Below, one piece after another: positions 44,182 to 53,007 of a DNA stretch of 64,000 nucleotides. Within the stretch, counting starts at the first letter, position 1. Every line of letters begins with the position of its first letter. The DNA comes from CAYLGY01 sp964383325 (GTDB lineage: Bacteria; Pseudomonadota; Alphaproteobacteria; Rhizobiales; Rhizobiaceae), in assembly GCA_964383325.1 (NCBI GenBank), contig CAYLGY010000001.1, positions 1 through 64,000 of the forward strand, read 5' to 3'. Position numbers and translations under genes: made by a program. Under the pieces are notes generated by a model. It did no database searches, was not told where the DNA came from, and saw nothing but the letters and a program-made list of their open reading frames with translations.

Positions 44182-44421
44182 ATGCATGTGGCAGCATTTC
44201 CATTGTATCGGCGGCGGTATCTGGTCGAGGAAGTAAGTCGCGGTCTGGCTCACTATCAAAGGGACGAGGCAACTTCCTATTGGCGCTGCAAGGCAAAGGA
44301 ATTGCTGCGCCAGCTCATGGCAGCAGGAATTTCCCTCGAATCCGCCCAGCAGGAGGTCCGGCAACTTCTTTATGTAGCGCTGGAAGAGATGCATCGCCAC
44401 GACACCCACGCCCGTGCCTGA
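44182..44421 (+). CDS. small conserved protein (DUF6074-like)
   Basis: A 79-residue basic protein starting MHVAAFPLYRRRYLVEEVSRG and ending in an amphipathic helix (QQEVRQLLYVALEEMHRH). It resembles short rhizobial proteins grouped as DUF6074; the match is from memory. In-frame codons 16 residues upstream exist, but the conserved part starts at 44182. Function unknown. No partner gene is evident. Confidence 0.65.
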   Translation: MHVAAFPLYRRRYLVEEVSRGLAHYQRDEATSYWRCKAKELLRQLMAAGISLESAQQEVRQLLYVALEEMHRHDTHARA

Positions 44422-44529
44422 AGGCAGGATGCGTCCGGCAGGTCCGGCTGCATTGACGGACCCGAGCGTTACCGCTGCGTGACCGGACACGCAATTTGCG
44501 GGTTTCGCCAGCTCCGGACTTGCCCTACA

Positions 44530-44567
44530 GCTCTTCATGCGGGAATCATCCCGTCAACATGAAGAGC
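44530..44567 (+). promoter_or_regulatory. hairpin covering the ribosome site of the carboxylase beta gene
   Basis: GCTCTTCATG (44530-44539) pairs with CATGAAGAGC (44558-44567); inside, CGGGA pairs with TCCCG (44540-44544 with 44549-44553) around an ATCA loop. The 3' arm contains AAGAG, eight bases before the ATG at 44575, so folding would hide a likely ribosome site. A DNA operator is the alternative reading. Confidence 0.55.
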
Positions 44568-44574
44568 CCGGAGC

Positions 44575-46182
44575 ATGGCAGCGCTGACCAGCGAGCTGGA
44601 CCCAAGGCAATCGCAATACTCGGCAAATGCGGAGGCCATGCGCGCATTGGTCGAGGATCTGCGCGAGCAAGTGAACAGGATTGCGCGCGGCGGGACCGAT
44701 GCGGCGCGGGCGAGGCATCAGTCCCGCGGCAAGCTGCTGGCACGCGACCGGATCGACCTTCTGCTCGATCCAGGATCGCCCTTCCTCGAAATCGGCGCGC
44801 TGGCAGGGCTCGGCCTTTATGACAACGAGGTTCCCGGCGCTGGCCTCGTTACCGGGATCGGCCGGGTAAGCGGCCGGGATTGCATGATTGTCGCCAATGA
44901 CGCGACGGTAAAGGGCGGCTCCTACTACCCGCTGACGGTGAAGAAGCACCTGCGTGCGCAGGAGATTGCCCTGCAGAATCGCTTGCCCTGCATCTATATG
45001 GTCGATTCGGGCGGTGCCTTCCTGCCGCTGCAGGATGAGATTTTCCCCGACGAACGCCATTTCGGCCGAATTTTCTTCAATCAGGCGCGCATGTCGGCTG
45101 CCGGCATTGCGCAGGTGGCGATCGTCATGGGTTCCTGCACGGCGGGCGGCGCCTATGTCCCGGCCATGTGCGACGAGAGCATCATCGTGCTGAACCAGGG
45201 AACGATCTTCCTGGGCGGTCCTCCCCTGGTGAAGGCAGCCACTGGCGAGACGGTCACGGCGGAGGAGCTGGGCGGCGCGGATGTTCATGTCCGCCTCTCC
45301 GGCGTTGCAGACCATCTGGCCACCAATGATGCACATGCAATCGGCATCGCCCGGCGCATCATTGCGGGGCTCACTCCGCCGGACAAGTCCGGGCGAGGCA
45401 TCATTCCGCCACGCGATCCCCTCTACCCGGCCAGCGAACTCCACGGCATCATTCCCGTCGATCCCCGCAAGCCCTACGACGTACGCGAGATCATCGCCCG
45501 CATCGTCGACGGTTCCGAATTCGAGGAATTCAAGGCCTTGTACGGCTCGACCCTGGTGTGCGGCCGCGCCCATATCTGGGGACATCCAGTCGGTATTCTG
45601 GCGAATAACGGCATCCTGTTCAGCGAGAGCGCGCTGAAAGGTGCGCATTTCATCGAATTGTGCAGCCAGCAGGAAATTCCCCTGCTCTTTTTGCAGAACA
45701 TCACCGGCTTCATGGTCGGAAAGAGATACGAGGCGGGCGGGATCGCCAAGGATGGCGCCAAGCTGGTCAATGCGGTTTCCACCACCAATGTCGCCAAATA
45801 TACCGTAATCATTGGAGGCAGCTATGGCGCCGGCAATTACGGCATGTGCGGGCGGGCCTATTCGCCACGCTTTCTGTGGATGTGGCCGAATGCGCGCATC
45901 TCCGTGATGGGGGGCGAGCAGGCCGCAAGCGTTTTGTCGCTGCTGCGCCGCGAGGCGATGGAGGCAAAGGGCACGAGCTGGGACGCGAAGGATGAGGATG
46001 CGTTCCGAGCGTCGATCCGCGAGCAATATGAGCGCCAGGGCCACCCCTATTATTCATCGGCGCGACTGTGGGATGACGGCGTGATCGATCCGGCGGACAC
46101 GCGTCGCGTGCTGGGCCTCGCGCTGAGCGTCGGTCGCAATGCGCCGGCCGAGCCGACGCGCTTCGGAATCTTTCGGATGTGA
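44575..46182 (+). CDS. mccB: acyl-CoA carboxylase beta subunit (methylcrotonyl-CoA carboxylase type)
   Basis: The 535-residue carboxyltransferase subunit that moves CO2 from carboxy-biotin to an acyl-CoA. Family features: RGGTDAARARHQSRGKLLARDRI at the start, VDSGGAFLPLQDEIFPDE, GSCTAGGAYVPAMCDE (acyl-CoA oxyanion region) and GGSYGAGNYGMCGRAY (biotin side). Length fits the methylcrotonyl-CoA carboxylase beta subunit of leucine breakdown; a geranyl-CoA carboxylase is a less likely alternative. No other leucine-pathway gene is nearby. Confidence 0.88.
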   Translation: MAALTSELDPRQSQYSANAEAMRALVEDLREQVNRIARGGTDAARARHQSRGKLLARDRIDLLLDPGSPFLEIGALAGLGLYDNEVPGAGLVTGIGRVSGRDCMIVANDATVKGGSYYPLTVKKHLRAQEIALQNRLPCIYMVDSGGAFLPLQDEIFPDERHFGRIFFNQARMSAAGIAQVAIVMGSCTAGGAYVPAMCDESIIVLNQGTIFLGGPPLVKAATGETVTAEELGGADVHVRLSGVADHLATNDAHAIGIARRIIAGLTPPDKSGRGIIPPRDPLYPASELHGIIPVDPRKPYDVREIIARIVDGSEFEEFKALYGSTLVCGRAHIWGHPVGILANNGILFSESALKGAHFIELCSQQEIPLLFLQNITGFMVGKRYEAGGIAKDGAKLVNAVSTTNVAKYTVIIGGSYGAGNYGMCGRAYSPRFLWMWPNARISVMGGEQAASVLSLLRREAMEAKGTSWDAKDEDAFRASIREQYERQGHPYYSSARLWDDGVIDPADTRRVLGLALSVGRNAPAEPTRFGIFRM

Positions 46183-46196
46183 ATGGGGCAGGCAAC

Positions 46197-48194
46197 ATGG
46201 GGGTTACGGCAGAACGGCATGGCGGGCGCTTTACCAGGGTGCTGATTGCCAATCGTGGCGAGATCGCCTGCCGGATCATGAAGACGGCGCGCCGGATGGG
46301 AATGGGAACGGTTGCGGTCTATTCGGATGCCGAAGAGCATGCGCTTCATGTCTCTCTGGCAGACGAGGCGGTACGGATCGGTCCCGCGCCGGCCGCCGAA
46401 AGCTATCTGTGCATCGACCGTATCATCGATGCAGCGATCCGGACAGGCGCGCAGGCAATTCATCCGGGCTATGGGTTCCTGTCCGAGAATGCGGAGTTTG
46501 CGCATGCCTGTCGGGAAGCGGGTCTTGTGTTCGTCGGCCCGCCGGTCGAGGCAATTCGCGCCATGGCTTCGAAATCGGCGGCCCGGGCGCTCATGCAGCA
46601 GTCGGGCGTGCCGCTGGTTCCCGGCTATCATGGGGAAGAACAGGAAATCGAGCGGCTGGCGGCAGAGGCCGATCGGATTGGCTTCCCGGTTCTCGTCAAG
46701 GCTTCGGCCGGCGGTGGCGGCAAGGGCATGCGGCTCGCCGCCGATGCGGATGCGCTTGCCGAAGCCGTCGCGGCCGCCAAACGGGAAGCCAGCGCCGCCT
46801 TTGGCGATGACCGGGTGCTGATCGAGAAATACATTGCGCGGCCGCGCCACATCGAAGTCCAGGTCTTCGGGGACATGCATGGCAATATCGTTTCGCTGTT
46901 CGAGCGGGAATGCACCCTGCAGCGCCGGCATCAGAAGGTCCTCGAGGAAGCGCCGGCGCCCTCGATCACGGAGGAAACCCGCGAGCGCATCTGCGCCGCC
47001 GCGCGGTCTGCCGCAGCCGCGGTCGGCTATGTCGGCGCCGGGACGGTCGAATTCGTCGCCAATAAGGATGGCTTCCACTTCATCGAGATGAATACACGGC
47101 TTCAGGTGGAACATCCGGTCACCGAAGCGATCACGGGGCTCGACCTGGTGGAATGGCAGTTCCGCATTGCGGCCGGTGAGGCAATTCCGCACCGCCAGGA
47201 CGAGATCCGGCGATCCGGCCACGCGATTGAAGTCCGGATCTATGCCGAAGACCCGCAATCGGGTTTCCTGCCATCCATCGGCCGGATCGAGCAATGGCGG
47301 CAGCCACCGACTGGCGATGGGGTCCGCATCGACAGCGGTTTCCGGCAAGGAGACCGGATCACGCCGCATTACGACCCGATGCTGGCCAAGCTCATCATTC
47401 ATGCACCCGACCGATCGCAGGCGCTTGAGGGGCTGGGCAAGGCCCTGGGTGGTTTCCAGATCGCAGGAGTCCGGACGAATCTCGGCTTTCTGCAAAGACT
47501 CGCCGCGCATGCCGATGTTCACGCTGGTCAGATAGATACCGGTTACATCGAGCGCCGCCTGCCGGAACTCCTGACTCCGGAGGCGGAATTCTCCGATCCG
47601 CGCGATCTGGCTGCTGCCGTGGCCGCTGTGCTCTCCACCGAGGCCCCGGCCGAGGAAACCTCACCATGGGATCTGCGCGACGGGTTTTCGCTGGCAGCAA
47701 TCCGTGCCCGCCCGCTGGTGCTTAACGGGACGATGGCGAGGCTGCGCTATCATCGCGACGGAATGATTCTGGAAGGCGCGGGGACCGACTTCGGCTTTCG
47801 CTTCGCAACACGACCCGACAGGTGGCTGGACGTATTTCTTGGTGATCGCAAGGAAGTGGTCGGAGCAGTGCGTTTCGGCCGGGAATTCGAGGTCACGACG
47901 CCGCGCGGCAGGTGGAGCTTCATCCTGGCCGATCCCTATGCCGGGGCGGAATCGGCAGCAGTCGATCCTGGCCATTTGCGTGCGCCCATGCCCGGTTCGG
48001 TCACGCAGGTTATGGCGAGGGAAGGGGAAATGCTGAAGCGCGGCGCGCCGATTCTCGTGCTGGAGGCGATGAAGATGGAGCACACGCTTACCGCCCCCCG
48101 GGACGGGGTACTTGCGGCACTGCATTGCAAGGCGGGCGATTTTGTCCAGGAGGGCACAGAGCTTGCGTCGATCGAAAGCGAGGACGGCTCATAG
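46197..48194 (+). CDS. mccA: acyl-CoA carboxylase alpha subunit (biotin carboxylase + biotin carrier)
   Basis: A 665-residue protein with biotin carboxylase domains (about 12-460: FTRVLIANRGEIACRI, the ATP-grasp region KASAGGGGKGMRLA, and EMNTRLQVEHPVTE) and a C-terminal biotinyl domain with the target Lys in VLEAMKMEHTL. The part between is the BT domain of MCC-type enzymes. The ATG at 46197 is preferred over a GTG at 46179 that overlaps the beta gene; either is workable. Confidence 0.9.
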   Translation: MGVTAERHGGRFTRVLIANRGEIACRIMKTARRMGMGTVAVYSDAEEHALHVSLADEAVRIGPAPAAESYLCIDRIIDAAIRTGAQAIHPGYGFLSENAEFAHACREAGLVFVGPPVEAIRAMASKSAARALMQQSGVPLVPGYHGEEQEIERLAAEADRIGFPVLVKASAGGGGKGMRLAADADALAEAVAAAKREASAAFGDDRVLIEKYIARPRHIEVQVFGDMHGNIVSLFERECTLQRRHQKVLEEAPAPSITEETRERICAAARSAAAAVGYVGAGTVEFVANKDGFHFIEMNTRLQVEHPVTEAITGLDLVEWQFRIAAGEAIPHRQDEIRRSGHAIEVRIYAEDPQSGFLPSIGRIEQWRQPPTGDGVRIDSGFRQGDRITPHYDPMLAKLIIHAPDRSQALEGLGKALGGFQIAGVRTNLGFLQRLAAHADVHAGQIDTGYIERRLPELLTPEAEFSDPRDLAAAVAAVLSTEAPAEETSPWDLRDGFSLAAIRARPLVLNGTMARLRYHRDGMILEGAGTDFGFRFATRPDRWLDVFLGDRKEVVGAVRFGREFEVTTPRGRWSFILADPYAGAESAAVDPGHLRAPMPGSVTQVMAREGEMLKRGAPILVLEAMKMEHTLTAPRDGVLAALHCKAGDFVQEGTELASIESEDGS

Positions 48195-48261
48195 TTGAGC
48201 AATTGCGGCCAGGGGTTTGCTGTGAGATGATCCCGGCGGCTGCGTTGCGGGGAGGTTGACG

Positions 48262-48831
48262 ATGACATTGGACGAAGCCGCGGAGGTGTTTCGCGAGGCG
48301 GTGCGCGATACGGTCAAGCGTCATTCGCTATGGTATCTCCTTCAAGGCATGCTTCTGATCGTCGGCGGGATCCTGGCGATCATCTACCCGCTTGTCTCTT
48401 CCGTCGCAGTTGTGGTTCTGCTGGGTTGGCTGCTGATCCTCAGCGGAATCGTTCAGGGCATCAGCCTGATCGGCGCGCGCCAGGTGCCGCATTTCTGGCT
48501 GCAGCTCGTTTCAGTCATTCTGGGCGTGCTCATCGGCTTCCTTTTTCTGCGCGATCCGTTGCAGGGGCTGGTTACCGTCACCCTGCTCCTGATCGTGTTC
48601 TTCATGATCGAAGGCATTTCGAAGATCGTTTTCGCACTGACCATTCGTCCGCTGCGCAATTGGCACTGGATGCTCGCCAGCGGACTGGTCGGCATTCTCC
48701 TTTCGCTGATCCTCTGGGCCAGCATGCCGTTGACGGCCGGCTGGCTTATCGGTCTGCTGCTCGGGATCGAGCTGGTCAGCATTGGTAGCGCCACCGCCTA
48801 TCTTGCCTGGCAGATCCGCAAAGGATCCTGA
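48262..48831 (+). CDS. HdeD family membrane protein
   Basis: A 189-residue protein with six short transmembrane segments in three pairs, the pattern of HdeD, an acid-resistance membrane protein of E. coli. Representative parts are LVGWLLILSGIVQGI-like VVLLGWLLILSGIVQGISLIG and MIEGISKIVFALTIRPLRNWHWMLASG. GGGGAGG lies 6 bases before the ATG. The molecular role is unknown. Confidence 0.88.
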   Translation: MTLDEAAEVFREAVRDTVKRHSLWYLLQGMLLIVGGILAIIYPLVSSVAVVVLLGWLLILSGIVQGISLIGARQVPHFWLQLVSVILGVLIGFLFLRDPLQGLVTVTLLLIVFFMIEGISKIVFALTIRPLRNWHWMLASGLVGILLSLILWASMPLTAGWLIGLLLGIELVSIGSATAYLAWQIRKGS

Positions 48832-48880
48832 CGCCGTCCGCATTGTGGGGAGGGTCCAGCTGCTTGTCTGAACAGGACCG

Positions 48881-48913
48881 GATTCCGGAAAGCGAAAGCC
48901 GCTTTCCGGGATC
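48881..48913. repeat. dispersed palindromic repeat, compact copy
   Basis: GATTCCGGAAAGCG and CGCTTTCCGGGATC form the arms of a hairpin with a small loop. It belongs to the GATCCCGGAAAG repeat family, between hdeD-like and VOC genes, where it may also end transcripts. Confidence 0.7.
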
Positions 48914-48930
48914 GTGGGCTTATTACCTGC

Positions 48931-48976
48931 GCATGATCTTGTCCGAAAAGCGGAAACCACTTTCCGGGATCATGGC
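48931..48976. repeat. dispersed palindromic repeat, full copy
   Basis: Begins GCATGATCTTGTCCGAAAAG and ends CCACTTTCCGGGATCATGGC. This is close to a repeat seen throughout many rhizobial genomes between convergent genes. It separates the + strand hdeD gene from the - strand VOC gene. Confidence 0.75.
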
Positions 48977-49001
48977 CTGTCAAGCATCGCCCTTGGGCCC
49001 C

Positions 49002-49814
49002 TCAGGGCGGGCCGATCAGGGCGAACAGTGCCCCCTGCGGATCGGCGGCTATGAGGATATGCGTGCCGCCCGGCACTTCCGACGGGCCGTGCAGGACCTT
49101 CCCCCCGGCATCACGAATCGATTCAGCCACCTGCGCCACGGATTCCTCGACCCCGAAATAGGGGAGCCATGCCGGTCCGGGGAAATCTCCCAGCCCCATC
49201 ATGCCGCCAATATTGGCGCCCTTGTACTGGAAGATCTGGTACCTGCCGGCCGGACCCATATCCATCGCCTCGCCGCGGGCCCAGCCAAATAGCCCGGAAT
49301 AGAAGGAGAAGCCGGCCTCCGGATCGGGCGTCATGAGCTGATGCCATTGACCGTGACCGCTCTTCTTCTGGTTGAAGGCTCCCTCGCCAGTCTCGGCGCG
49401 CGCCCTGTCGGCTTCGCTCATCTGGCTCATGTCCGGCTGCATCAGGCCGAATACCGCCCCTTGCGGATCCGCGGCGACGGCGAAGCGCCCCGTCCCGGGA
49501 ATATCGGACGGTTCGATCAGGATCCTGCCGCCCGCGGCCTCAATGCCCTTCGCGGTCTGCTCGCAATCATCCACGGCGAAATAGACCAGCCAGTTCGGTG
49601 GCGGATTGCCGCTCTGGCGCGCAAGATCCATCATGCCGGCGACCGGTTCGCTTCCGACCCGGGCCAGATGATAGTCGTAACCCTCCATGCCGCTGTCGGC
49701 GATCTCCCAGCCGAAGATCCGGTTATAGAATCTCGCCGCGACATCGATTCCATTCGCGCCAAGCTCATACCAGCATGGCTGGCCGTGAAAGCTTGTCTCT
49801 CCCGTCTGCGTCAT
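49002..49814 (-). CDS. tandem VOC (glyoxalase-fold) protein
   Basis: A 270-residue protein with two VOC domains: residues about 8-130 (CWYELGANGIDVAARFYNRIFGW) and 145-268 (QWHQLMTPDPEAGFSFYSGLFGW). Such pairs make one metal or substrate site across the domains. Members act as hydroxylases, isomerases or resistance proteins; the substrate is not clear. It is four bases downstream of the DUF1428 gene and divergent, with it, from an HxlR regulator. Confidence 0.83.
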   Translation of the reverse strand: MTQTGETSFHGQPCWYELGANGIDVAARFYNRIFGWEIADSGMEGYDYHLARVGSEPVAGMMDLARQSGNPPPNWLVYFAVDDCEQTAKGIEAAGGRILIEPSDIPGTGRFAVAADPQGAVFGLMQPDMSQMSEADRARAETGEGAFNQKKSGHGQWHQLMTPDPEAGFSFYSGLFGWARGEAMDMGPAGRYQIFQYKGANIGGMMGLGDFPGPAWLPYFGVEESVAQVAESIRDAGGKVLHGPSEVPGGTHILIAADPQGALFALIGPP

Positions 49815-49817
49815 GCC

Positions 49818-50546
49818 TCACCCATTTCGCCTGGAGTCGAAAATGGGCTCGAATCCGCCCCACATCATGCGCATGCCGTCGAAGGGCATTTTAGGCATTT
49901 CCTTGCCCTGCATGCTGGCTTCCATCTCCTTTGCGGCCGCGTCGCAGGTCGCCCGGTCTGGCCACGCAACCCAGCTGAAAACCGGTACCTCGCCCTCCTT
50001 TGCCAGACAGGCGCGGTAGAAATCGGTCTGCTTGCCATGCGGCACATCCACGCCCCAGCCTTCGACTATCCCCTGGCAACCGCTATCGCGAAACATTTCC
50101 TCCCATGCCTTTTGCGCCATGTCGGCATAGGCTTGCCGGTTCACTTCCGGAACGGCGAGCGCGAAGCCCTGCACATAGCCTGCATCGCGGTCGGAACCCG
50201 CACTGAACAGGGGCGAAAAGCCGCCATAGATCATCCGGCTGCCATCGAACGGCATGGGGGACATGTTCTTGACGTCCGGATCGTCCGGCATGGCGCTCCA
50301 CGCCGCATCGGCTTGCGCCTTGTCGTCCCATTCCAGCCAGGCAAACACGATATCCTCGTCGTCGCGGGCGTTCACCGCGCCACGCAAATCGTTGATCTTG
50401 CCTTTCGGGATGTCAACGCCCCAGCTTTCCAGCATGCGGCGAACGCCATGCTTGCGCATGACGGTCCAGGCTTCCGCGCAATGTTCGACATATTTCTGCC
50501 GATTCGCTGACGGAACGGCTGCCAGCGAGCCTGTGTAATAAGCCAT
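49818..50546 (-). CDS. tandem DUF1428 protein
   Basis: A 242-residue protein made of two copies of DUF1428, which usually occurs as a single domain of about 117 residues. The copies share the end pattern PMPFDGSRMIYGGFSPLF (first) and KMPFDGMRMMWGGFEPIF (second), and the WGVDIPKGK/WGVDVPHGK element. The dimeric alpha-beta barrel fold is expected. Function unknown; with the tandem VOC protein it may handle a reactive electrophile sensed by the HxlR protein. Confidence 0.85.
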   Translation of the reverse strand: MAYYTGSLAAVPSANRQKYVEHCAEAWTVMRKHGVRRMLESWGVDIPKGKINDLRGAVNARDDEDIVFAWLEWDDKAQADAAWSAMPDDPDVKNMSPMPFDGSRMIYGGFSPLFSAGSDRDAGYVQGFALAVPEVNRQAYADMAQKAWEEMFRDSGCQGIVEGWGVDVPHGKQTDFYRACLAKEGEVPVFSWVAWPDRATCDAAAKEMEASMQGKEMPKMPFDGMRMMWGGFEPIFDSRRNG

Positions 50547-50591
50547 CTGAATCTCCTCTCTATCCTGCCCCTTCCTCCATCATGAAGATTG

Positions 50592-50631
50592 TAGTATGAA
50601 AAAGCAACTGATAGTATGAAAAAATGACTGA
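50592..50631. promoter_or_regulatory. 20-bp direct repeats at the HxlR start, likely operator
   Basis: TAGTATGAAAAAGCAACTGA (50592-50611) is followed directly by TAGTATGAAAAAATGACTGA (50612-50631); 17 of 20 bases agree. The second copy covers the ATG of the HxlR gene, and the first lies 46 bases before the divergent DUF1428 start, so a bound regulator could act on both promoters. Confidence 0.65.
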
Positions 50632-51289
50632 TCGTGATCCCGCTCAACGCATCCGCTACGATGAGGGGTGCCTTGCCGCCCACGCGCTCAACCAGATCGG
50701 AGATCGGTGGGCGTTGCTGATCGTCCGGGAACTCATGTTCTCGCCGAAACGGTTCCAGATGATCCGGGCCGGCTTGCCCGGCATTACCGCCAGCGTCCTG
50801 GCGGGGCGCCTTGCCGAATTGCGCCGGTCAGGTCTCCTGCACCATGACGAGCGGCTCGGTACCTATTCCCTGACGGAGACCGGTCGGGGGGTGCTTCCAG
50901 TCCTGGAAGCACTGTGCCACTGGGCGCTGACACTGCCGGGACATGACCCAACCCGTTTCATCAGCCCGTCTGCGTTGATGATTTCCATGAAGGTGAATCT
51001 GCATGGGGAATGTGGCGCGGGTGAGGAAATTCGCGCCGGTTTCGATTTTGGCAGGGAAGCGTTCGAGATGCGCCTAGCAGGCAGGCGGGTCATGACAAGG
51101 GCGGTGGAGCAGCCTGAAGCGGACTTCGTCCTGCGAGGCAACGGGAACGCGCTGGCCGCGGCCGTCTATGGAAAAACGCCTCTGGCCGAAATGGCCGGAA
51201 AGGGCGTCATCGAGGCGGAAGGCGATATCGGGGCCGCGCAGCGTTTCGTCGATCTGTTCCGGCTGGCACCACGGGCGGATGCGGAATAG
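50624..51289 (+). CDS. HxlR-family transcriptional regulator
   Basis: A 221-residue protein. The N-terminal winged HTH (about 8-105) has the HxlR pattern DEGCLAAHALNQIGDRWALLIVRELMFSPKRF and LPGITASVLAGRLAEL. The C-terminal ~110 residues resemble an SCP2-like or ligand-binding domain (EADFVLRGNGNALAAAVYGKTPLAEM). Members sense electrophiles, formaldehyde or quinones. It is divergent from the VOC/DUF1428 pair and probably represses it and itself. Confidence 0.88.
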   Translation: MTDRDPAQRIRYDEGCLAAHALNQIGDRWALLIVRELMFSPKRFQMIRAGLPGITASVLAGRLAELRRSGLLHHDERLGTYSLTETGRGVLPVLEALCHWALTLPGHDPTRFISPSALMISMKVNLHGECGAGEEIRAGFDFGREAFEMRLAGRRVMTRAVEQPEADFVLRGNGNALAAAVYGKTPLAEMAGKGVIEAEGDIGAAQRFVDLFRLAPRADAE

Positions 51290-51290
51290 G

Positions 51291-51325
51291 GCGTGATCCG
51301 GAAAATGGAACCTGCTTTCAACCGG
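51291..51325. repeat. dispersed repeat, degenerate copy
   Basis: GCGTGATCCGGAAAATGGAA followed by CCTGCTTTCAACCGG keeps the layout of the GATCCGGAAAG family with decayed arms. It lies between the convergent HxlR and MaoC genes, at the left edge of the second catabolic cluster. Confidence 0.5.
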
Positions 51326-51356
51326 AGACCAAGCCGCGTGGCTGCCTGCCGCACGG

Positions 51357-51794
51357 TCATCCAGCCTGGCTGCCTTCCCCGTTCCTGCCTGACTCCCTTA
51401 CCTGAATTTGCACCCGCGCGGTTCCGGCAAGGACCACATCGCCGCCATTGCGGGCCAGTTCGAGGACGAGTTCTGCTTCGGGACCGCCGCCGGTGTCCTC
51501 CGCAGTTCTGATTTCCACACAGCGCGCAGTCAGGAGGTCGCCCGGCCAGACCGGGCTCTTGAATCGTACCGCGTAGTGCCTCACGCTTCCCGGGCCGAAC
51601 CAACGGGTAAGCGCAGATCCCAGTAGCCCAGCCGAAAGCATCCCGTGCGCCATGACATCCGGAAGTCCTGCTCCCGTTGCAAAGGCGTGGTCATGGTGGA
51701 GCGGGTTGAAGTCTCCCGAGGCGCCGGCGTAGCGGACGAGGTCGGTGCGGGTGATCGGGCCGTAGGTATGCGGTGGCGGGAGCGACAGCTTCAT
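51357..51794 (-). CDS. MaoC-type enoyl-CoA hydratase, catalytic half
   Basis: A 145-residue hot-dog protein. The hydratase-2 motif with catalytic Asp and His is complete in VRYAGASGDFNPLHHDHAFATGAG. It probably forms a heterodimer with the protein of the overlapping upstream gene, as in split steroid-side-chain hydratases. It is the last gene of the leftward operon. The ATG at 51794 overlaps the preceding stop; longer in-frame versions overlap that gene fully. Confidence 0.87.
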   Translation of the reverse strand: MKLSLPPPHTYGPITRTDLVRYAGASGDFNPLHHDHAFATGAGLPDVMAHGMLSAGLLGSALTRWFGPGSVRHYAVRFKSPVWPGDLLTARCVEIRTAEDTGGGPEAELVLELARNGGDVVLAGTARVQIQVRESGRNGEGSQAG

Positions 51795-52207
51795 GGCGAT
51801 CCTGGAGCTTTCTCGACCGACTTCATGGTCTCTCGGCAGACGGACACACCTGTGTCCGCGCAGCGGAATTCCACTTCGGTCGTCACAATTCGCATCGTGC
51901 CTCCGCGTCTTCCGGTCTTGGTCTCGTCTGCGACCAGCCGTGCCCGGCATTTCAGCCGGTCGCCGACCCGAATGGGTCGCGAATAGCTGTATTGGTGTTC
52001 GCCATGAACGGTGCGCGAGCGGTCGAGGTCCAGGATCGAGGTCACCAGGCGCTCGACGAAGCAGGCCGATGCCACGACAGGGAAGGTCGGCGGCGCGAAG
52101 TTGCCTTCCTTCCAATGCGGATCATGAATGGCGAGTGCAAACTCCCGCACCTTCCCCGCCTCCACGGTGAAGTCCCACTCCTCGAGAATGTCTCCGACCT
52201 TTATCAT
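51791..52207 (-). CDS. MaoC-like / FAS1-type dehydratase partner, non-catalytic half
   Basis: A 138-residue hot-dog protein (MIKVGDILEEWDFTVEAGKVREFALAIHDPHWKEGNFAPPTFPV). It lacks the Asp-x4-His motif in the usual place, as do the structural halves of heteromeric MaoC hydratases. Its gene overlaps both neighbours by four bases. Start ATG 52207 is fixed by the conserved N-terminus and by overlap with the permease stop. Confidence 0.85.
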   Translation of the reverse strand: MIKVGDILEEWDFTVEAGKVREFALAIHDPHWKEGNFAPPTFPVVASACFVERLVTSILDLDRSRTVHGEHQYSYSRPIRVGDRLKCRARLVADETKTGRRGGTMRIVTTEVEFRCADTGVSVCRETMKSVEKAPGSP

Positions 52208-53007
52208 GCCATTGTTCCGAGCAACTTGCGGCGCCGCGACACCAGCAGCAGCACCGCGAGGGCCATCAGGTTGAATGCGATCAGCAGCGTTGCGACCGCG
52301 GTGATGGTAGGGTTGACCTGGAGCATCAGCTCGCTGAACATCCGTTTTGGAATCGTGACGTGCGTGCCCGAGATGAAGAGCGTCACCACCACCTCGTCGA
52401 AGCTCATGACGAACGTGAAGATCCAGACGGCGGCTGCGCTCGGCACGAGGTTTGGCAGTACGACCCGGGTCAGGATCTGCCACTGCGAGGCGCCGAGTGT
52501 TGCCGCCACCTGCTCGATTCGGACATCGAAGCTGCGGATCGCCGCCTGCATGATCAGCACCACGAAGGGTACGGCGAGGATGGTATGGCCGAGCACCAGG
52601 CCGAAAAAGGTGCCAAGCAGCCCGATGCGGGCGAACAGGATATAGAGTGATACAGCGGTGATGATCGAAGGCACGATCATCGGCGCCATGAAATTCGCCT
52701 CGATCGCCCGGCGCCCGAAGAAACTGCCGCGGACCAGCACATAGGACGCGAGCGTGCCGCAGATCAATGCCGCCGTGCTGGAAAGGGCCGCGAGCAGAAG
52801 CGAGTTCTTCCCTGCGTCGATCCAGATCGGGTTGCCGAGCAGGTTCTCGTACCAGCGGAGTGACAGCGAAGGCGGAGGAAACTCGAGCGATTGCGCGCTC
52901 GAGAACGACATTGGCGCAACGATGAGCACCGGCAGGCACAGGAACACCAGGACGAGCGCGCCTGCGATCGTCAACCAGACACTGGAGAGCCAACCTCGCT
53001 GGTTCAT
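52204..53007 (-). CDS. spermidine/putrescine-type ABC transporter permease (PotC-like)
   Basis: A 267-residue permease with six helices. The ABC coupling motif is in EQVAATLGASQWQILTRVVLPNLVPS. The N-terminus MNQRGWLSSVWLTIAGALVLVFLCLPVLIV and SFSSAQSLEFPPPSLSLRWYENLL are typical of the PotC class, which imports polyamines, opines or related amines. The start overlaps the stop of the sister permease. Confidence 0.9.
   Translation of the reverse strand: MNQRGWLSSVWLTIAGALVLVFLCLPVLIVAPMSFSSAQSLEFPPPSLSLRWYENLLGNPIWIDAGKNSLLLAALSSTAALICGTLASYVLVRGSFFGRRAIEANFMAPMIVPSIITAVSLYILFARIGLLGTFFGLVLGHTILAVPFVVLIMQAAIRSFDVRIEQVAATLGASQWQILTRVVLPNLVPSAAAVWIFTFVMSFDEVVVTLFISGTHVTIPKRMFSELMLQVNPTITAVATLLIAFNLMALAVLLLVSRRRKLLGTMA

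Noticed and set aside
51791..52993. Long - strand frame extending the FAS1-type dehydratase gene upstream
   Set aside because: The extension covers the PotC-like permease gene in another frame and shows no domain; the ATG at 52207 starts the conserved part.
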